A DNA stretch of 64,000 bases, taken from contig JAZARR010000230.1 of the NCBI GenBank assembly GCA_037389465.1, positions 2,790,001 through 2,854,000 of the forward strand, read 5' to 3'. The notes below the pieces were generated by a model. The model was not told the DNA's origin, did not search any database, and was given only the letters and a program-made list of their open reading frames with translations. The translations under genes were made by a program, and so were the position numbers. Below, one piece after another: positions 56,801-64,000 of the stretch (positions are counted from its first letter, which is position 1; every line of letters begins with the position of its first letter). The DNA is from Baylisascaris procyonis. Lineage: Eukaryota > Nematoda > Chromadorea > Rhabditida > Ascarididae.

Positions 56801-58126
56801 ATCGCTCGAGAAAATTTCTACAAAAGAATTCTTTTTCGATCCGATCGGTTGTAAAATACAACTTCGCCGATTATAAAATATGTGAATATTTAAATATTTA
56901 ATGAGGACGTTTGAAGCTGATGTATCAATTTGCATATTAGCATAAATATTGTCCCATAATATAAAGTATGTCCAAAAAAATTTCATAAATTCAACTTTAA
57001 TAGCTTTTAAGTTGAATTTAAATAAAATTAAATATTTTAATGCATTTATCAATAACGTTATTTCTTTCGAATAAACTTTCAAAAGATAAATTGAAGTGGG
57101 AAGATTTTATGATAGAAATGACGAGAAAGAAGCGGAGATGGATATGATTTTAATGTGACAAATCTTGATGAATCAGATAACGAAAGGATGGACAAGATGA
57201 CGCACTCTCCCTCTCCTCTCAATGACCACACAACGCGAAATGAAATAACGCCGATTGGATTCGACATTGAATCTTCCCATTTTCGGCAAGCAAACAGCCC
57301 ATATGTCATCGTCTGCTATCGGATTAGGCATTTTATTACGCTTTCTGCAGCAAGAATATCTATCTAACAAAGTTTACTAACTCAAATACATATTCAGCTA
57401 ACAGAACAATTTGGGGAACGAGAATCAGGTAGGCGAGAGAGTGGGCAAGCTTAAATAATAGCATAGAAATTTTCAATAAGGCGCAAGGAATATGATGGGC
57501 ACTGCAGAGTGAAATGAGGGGAATGGGAAGAAGCTCAAAAATGCGATTTACATCGAAATCGGCAAGTAAGTATCACGCCAGCCTACACCTTCTTCCCTCG
57601 CCTTCATCCCCTCACATTCACTAATTTCACTGTTTTTCACTGTTTCATTTCACTAAAAATGCACGAAAACACTTTACCAAAGAGCGACGCCTAACACAAT
57701 GCGACGTGATCGAACGTTCATTTCTGACATTGGAAAACGTCCTCCCATATTTCACTCTGAATCACTGCGGAGAACCACACGTATCGCACGTAGCAATCAA
57801 TTTTTGCGATTGTATTAACCACCTTGTTGAACACAACGACAACTCATCATCATAACACGAATTGAAGGCAACAATTAGACGAATATACTTCATTTTTGAA
57901 TGGAAATTTCATTATAATCACAAAGAAACAAATAGATCTATATGCTTTTCCAATTAGCAATTTTTTTCTTTATCTTCAAATAAAAATCTTTCTCAACAAA
58001 CGTATAGTTTTATTTTTTTAAACATGGTACTAGTCGATTTAGATAAACTCATAAAAACTCAACTTTAAATATAGTCAATGTTACATGCTTGCAGGGCGAA
58101 TCATAAATGGCAAATTGCATAAATAC

Positions 58127-58258
<132 letters not shown>

Positions 58259-60312
58259 TTTATGTCGTTCTGGACTACAAATAGAAATTAACAGACATAG
58301 GGACGCACACAAGCGTAATAAAATTCAATAGTTGAGTGATCTCGAAAAGACGCCTTAGAAAAGGAATGAGCCTGCAGTGGTTAAATGGGACCAATCACAA
58401 CTTTAATATTCAAATTCGGGTAATACTTACCCGATAAGATCGGCAATAATAACGATTAATGGGGAAATGATGTGAATTGTTCGATTCAAAATTCTAAAAC
58501 AATGTGTGACTACGATGAGTGAGTTAACGTTCACTGCCTGAATGAGTATGCTTGTTAGAATCGATGTGCTACAGTGACTCAATTATGAATTTACAGTATG
58601 AAGTGTGAATAACAGTATAAAGTAAGAATATACAGTATGAAGTGGGGGCTGGAATATGGTATATATGCATTAAGGCTGTATCAGAAGGAATCAGGACTCT
58701 AGGATTTGGAATAAAGAAAGGATTTTGATGCGCTTATAGAGACGCAATTGTGGATTTCGATTTAAGCGACACTTCAACATCGCGAAAACATTTTTTCTTG
58801 TGGGGAAATTTGCACTTTAACGCCAAAATCTGATAGGAATTAGCCGATCGTTTTTCACGCTTCTTTTGATTCCATACAAATACACAAGGGAATTGATCAA
58901 TGAGGGAAAGTGCAATGCGAAATTCCTATTAAAACATAATTATGCATCATGAAATTGCATTCTATATATGCTTGATGAAAAGCATTTCATTAATTTTTCC
59001 TCTTATTTCGTTCATTAAAAATATTGGTCTAAACCAATATTTTGCCAAGATCCTTCTTCCTTTACCAACCGCCCTTTCCCGCCCCCCCCCATGGAATTGA
59101 ACTGGTTAGTTAAATAATAGTTGTTTGAGGAAATAATTACATTTGCAATGCAACTGCAAAACGTCACACATCTGCAATGCAGTTGTAATGTCAATAATTG
59201 AATAATTCGAAAAAAATGTCGTGTAAGAAATGAGCATCAGTAAAGCAGCTGGAATGTGAATGCAAAAGGGATGAAATGTAGCGTTGCAGAGTCATCTCAT
59301 TGCATTGATGTCAATATGCACTATTCCACCACCCATCTGCCTCTAGCAGTTGTCCTATAATGCGTAAAAATTGATGCATATAAAGCTATGAATAAGAGAA
59401 ATGAGAACAAAGAAAAACCTCTTTATGCGATAATAGGCTGCCAACACTAACAAATTTGTAAGCATTCGTCGACTGACTGCACAACACTCACTATAATCGA
59501 CCGATCACTTCCGGCTGTCACAGGTATAAATTGGAAGATAGCTGTCGAGAATATTGTGATGATTTAAAACGTTATACTTTGAGAATAAACACAACTCGAG
59601 AATATTTAGAAAAACATAACAATAAATGGATATTTGTTCATCTAATAAGGAATAAAATATGATATAATATAATGAAGTAAAATACCTCAACGGTCAATAA
59701 ACAATAAAGATTCGTATGAATTCGAAATATATAAATAATTCATTTATGCTTGCAACTTATCTCATTTTTGATCTAGTCTTGTATTAAGAATCAAACCGAT
59801 CGCAGATATTGCTTATAACTTTTTTTGCAGTTTGAAGGGAATACTTGAATAAGCATGATCTCATGAGTTCACGAGCCGACTTCCTTAAAACAAGAATGCA
59901 ATAACTATGTAAACACTATATTACTATTCCTGGGTTTATCAGAATTTCGATAAATTGAACCGACTTCCCTTAAATATTAGGTGTATTTATGATGCATTCA
60001 TGCAGGAAAGAGACCACCAATTCTCTGACTCCATCCACAGGAAAATCACTTCCTTATTTGAATGATAAAAGAATGATGAAGTTTGACTGTGAAGGAAACC
60101 TGGCTTCGAGATTCGATGAGACTCATCTCAAGCTATATTAATGTGATGTATATGAGAAGAGAGGAAAGAACGTTGATCGTAATGCACTTCAACTTCAACA
60201 CAACTCAACAGCTGACCGCATATGAACGGCATCGAGAACGTTTCCCATCGTGACTTAGAGGCACATTTCAACAACACTTAAAGCTCACACCAATCACTCT
60301 TCATTACCGTCT

Positions 60313-60413
<101 letters not shown>

Positions 60414-63400
60414 TTTGTGAGTAGTATTTACTACAAACAATAAATAGACTATTCGTTGCAACTACTGCACGTTAAACTTTAAAAAAAAAACGTTGCCAAA
60501 AGAAGTAAATTTTTTTAAATTTTCGCGACGCAAATGACGGCATACTTCGTTATCTGGCTGCTTGGCTATTGCTCTCTAATGGTCGAATATTGCAAAACAG
60601 CCGGATATTCCCAATTCTTTGAACTTCAGCAAGAGAATACGAACTGTTTGAGTTCGAGTAACACTGTAAGAAGAGCTTTTCGAATGAAGTATCGAGTGTG
60701 TAATTGTGACTGAGTTCCACGAATGCAATCGTGGGCGACTAGTGCTGCCCAATTGTCTGACCCCAGTCAAGTATGAAGGAAACGTTACAAAGGTCACACT
60801 TTACAGAAAAAAAATCTACATAACCAAATGAAGTGCCAAAATGTGTGAAATATTTAAAGGTCCCATAATTGTTGGCCAACAAAGACCTATGGACAAAGAA
60901 TCGAGGTCAGCCAAATGATGGCAATATATATTTCAAATATGGGACTCATTTTTGTTCGGTTGATAGATTTGGCTATTTGACAGCATCGAGAGCAAATAAT
61001 GAGTATATGAACAATTTTTGAATATTTTATGGAAGATAATTTCTATATTGTTACGACTTGTGAAAAAAAAAATTTCTATAGGCCGACTTTCACTAACTTC
61101 ACAAATATGAGCATTCTTGAATGAAACAATATTTTTTCTTACTACATTCTAAGAGCTTTTCTTTGTTTTCTCATTTTTTTCCGGTTTTTATTCACTAAAT
61201 ACTTAGTCTAGCACGAAAATAATTAAATTCGTTTATTTAAAATTAAATTTCAGAACGTTTTATTGAAGACTTTTTAGAACGATAGTTCGATTTACACCTT
61301 TGAAGGTATAATATGAAGGTACAAGGTCATCAAACTGAATTTACGTTATTTAAGCCGCAATCAAAATAGATGAGAATATTTCGAACTTATCAATAATCAA
61401 TAAATATATATACATACAAAGATAGTGTTATAGGAGAGTGGAAATCGAACAAGTGAATGCAAAGAAAGCGTAGTGGGTAGCAGCAATGAGAGCCTAGTGT
61501 GGAGGGCGCTCAAGAAAAAAGAGTGCAGCGAATCGATCGACGAGACGAGGGCAATGCCGCCCCACTCGAACATTTGCTCTGTGTGGTTGGTGTGTGTGTA
61601 TGTGTGCAACCCTTGGTACTGATACCACAAGCGATCTATGAATCAGCGAACAATAGTCACATATATAGGTAGAGAGGTATCCATGAACCAACATCACAGA
61701 CAGGTAACCACATCACTAACATTTCCAGCACTATAAAGACAACTTGCTGGCAACACATATAGACAAACACCATGTTGATACGTTTATGACTGTCAGTGCC
61801 ATGTGTGGGACGTGAGTGTCTTAGAAATTCGAGCTAATTGTCCACTCTATTGCTATAGGTTTCCCGAGAGATGAAATATATGGCTAAGAAATTCGTTTCT
61901 TCACTTTATTATTTATATACATAAATATAAGTTTATTTATGTAAAAATGATGATGTTGTGATATTATATATTAATTAGAGCAACCTAATCAACAATACCT
62001 CTAACAACAATAAAGGTAACCTAATTTATAAATCCCGGAATGTATTTAAATCATTGCTAAATAATAGAAGATTGCTTGAAAACGCGAAATACCAAAAATT
62101 GATTTATGATGTAATTTACAAAAAGACAAATTATTAAGCGATAAAAAAAGAAATTATTTATAAAGAATAATAAGTACCGTCTCGATGGAAGTGAAGAAAA
62201 TCGCACCGGAAGTAGGCGTAATCCTATGGAAGTATCTACAAGGAAACACGTGACTATAGAAGCACAGGGACACAGATATTCTCTGTTCTCAAAATGTTTG
62301 TTCGTTGTCTAGAAAGTTGCTGGCAATAAAGGAATCATTGACAAAAATTTTATAGTTTTCATTGGTGTTGTCAAATAACCGTGAAAGGCTTAATTGCTTT
62401 GTTAACACGTCTATCGATTAGCATATTTCATTTTGTTTCAATTTATTCTCCAAAAAATATGCAATTTTACGAATGAACGAGTTAATTCTATATGATATTA
62501 CTTTTTCTTTTGCGCTCTATCTTAAAGATTTCTTCCAGAGTTTTACTATCTTCTATCTTTTTCTTCTAAAATATTTCTGCTACATTTACTTTTTTTAAAA
62601 TACAAATCTAAAAGATTTTTACTAACAAATCGATAGTATCATTGATGAGAATCGAATGTTCAATATTGGTTTTTTAGTTGATTAATAGGAATAAATAGAA
62701 GAAATTCTCAGAAAAATACATCGCAATTTGTTTCTTTGACTATTTATTGATATATCTTGATGCAAATTTTCAAGAATCACTAAATAATGTTAAAAATTGG
62801 CAAAATTTAAAAAAAAGCGCATCATTCAAATTCATATAGTTGTGTTTCTTTTGAGAAATATTTATTCATTGAAAAAGAAATCAACAAAAAATCCGTTAAA
62901 ATTGGGGAAAAATTTAGTTAAAATTGATAAAGAGTTCGTTAAAAACGTCGAAATAAAACGAAAAGAAAGACGATAGAGTGAAAAACGTTTCTAGACTCGT
63001 ATTACGTAGCCGCTATATATTAACAACAGCAACCGTCAACGCGCGTAACGTTTTGACAAATGCATTGAACAAATGACCACCTTTCAAAATGTCATCAAAA
63101 TACAAAAGAATATTCTACGCGTGAAATCCGACACAACCGAAAAATAATAACATTAGCTTATTTCCGGTTTTTAACAAATTTTCTGATATGTTGAAACTTA
63201 AATTAACGGTAACATAAATCAAAAAATTAATGTACTATATGGCAAAGGAAAAAAATATTCGGCGGTCATCGAAGGCAAATGAAAATTCACTGCATTATTT
63301 CCGGTAATCATATATTAGATTAGAGCGATGATCAGACGAACAATAAAGGTGGTTGGCAAAAATTTACGACAACATTGGCATAATTTGTTTTTAAATTATA

Positions 63401-64000
63401 AAGTTCGGGCATTAACACCTGGACAATATACTGAGATTCACATAAAATATGAAACATTTATTGTCCACTAACATCCGATCCTCTCTACCTTTCCCTCCCT
63501 CTCTCGTTTCCCCCATTCCTCTCCCTCCCACCGCCATCCAGGTTCACCTGAAACTATCTATAATACTTTCCATTACACTTTTCATTTGATGTCTAACATA
63601 CGCCGAGTAACGTCTGTATCGAGTCTATGTGAGCAAGATTGATGATCGGTATGTCGGTAGAATTTTCATGAAAAAACGAACAACTTGAAATATGGTTATA
63701 GGTGGAAACCGTGTGGCTACATATTAGCTAGCGTATCATTGCTATAAACAGTTTATAAACCTCATATTCAATGATTGAGTTAATTCAATAATATAATTTC
63801 ATTATATTATATAATTTCATAATATATCAAATTCATAAAAAAAATATAGATCGACATTAAATAAGAAAGAGAGTTTGAAAGAAGTGAAGCAATCGCAATT
63901 TGAAAATAAATGAAGAAATGAGTAATATAACGCAAACTCTTCATAGTTCGATGAATTTTCAGTTGTGTTTACAATTCGACGACTCACTTTCTAACAAATA

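Overview
The window is AT-rich eukaryotic DNA. It has many introns, short TTTTCAG/TTGCAG-type splice acceptors, GTAAGT/GTGAGT donors and long AT and TTA microsatellites. Three conserved genes can be reassembled exon by exon with matching intron phases, and all look nematode: a WDR5 homologue, a complete RNase H1 and a TOCA-type F-BAR/HR1/SH3 protein. Several start codons sit 2 to 45 nt behind a splice acceptor with no visible coding exon upstream, as expected for spliced-leader trans-splicing. The AT content and roughly 0.3-1.5 kb introns suggest a parasitic nematode, possibly of clade III, but the species cannot be fixed from sequence alone.

Region 1 (1-20 kb): the ORFs longer than 60 codons look like noise, but exons can be read by splice signals. 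They show two paralogous genes arranged head to head, one on the minus strand (9519 to 2935) and one on the plus strand (13451 to 18661). Each encodes a predicted single-pass type II membrane protein of about 250-285 residues. The ectodomain has exactly ten conserved cysteines, a conserved N-glycosylation sequon and a C-terminal motif CAR-x-IKT...GWP...CDE...P..C. Exon order, intron phases and several exon lengths match. I do not recognise the family. A possible third, degenerate relative lies at 843-1090.

Region 2 (20-25.4 kb): RNase H1 lies on the minus strand in six exons (20134-23567). Divergent to it, on the plus strand, is a small two-exon gene for an unrecognised 89-residue protein (24803-25133), preceded by a four-codon upstream ORF.

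Region 3 (26.2-31.3 kb): the WDR5 homologue is on the plus strand, with nine coding exons and about 375 residues. It is the beta-propeller core of the SET1/MLL H3K4 methyltransferase complexes.

Region 4 (36.4-49.4 kb): the TOCA/CIP4-family gene is on the minus strand, convergent with WDR5, with twelve coding exons and about 582 residues (F-BAR, HR1, proline-rich linker, SH3). Its first intron holds a possible alternative first exon.

Region 5 (49.4-64 kb): I can support no coding gene here. It holds a roughly 290-bp TTA array, three long AT arrays, a 22-bp minisatellite and small hairpins. It is upstream of TOCA and may include its promoter. No tRNA, rRNA, spliced-leader gene, transposase or CRISPR array was recognised anywhere.
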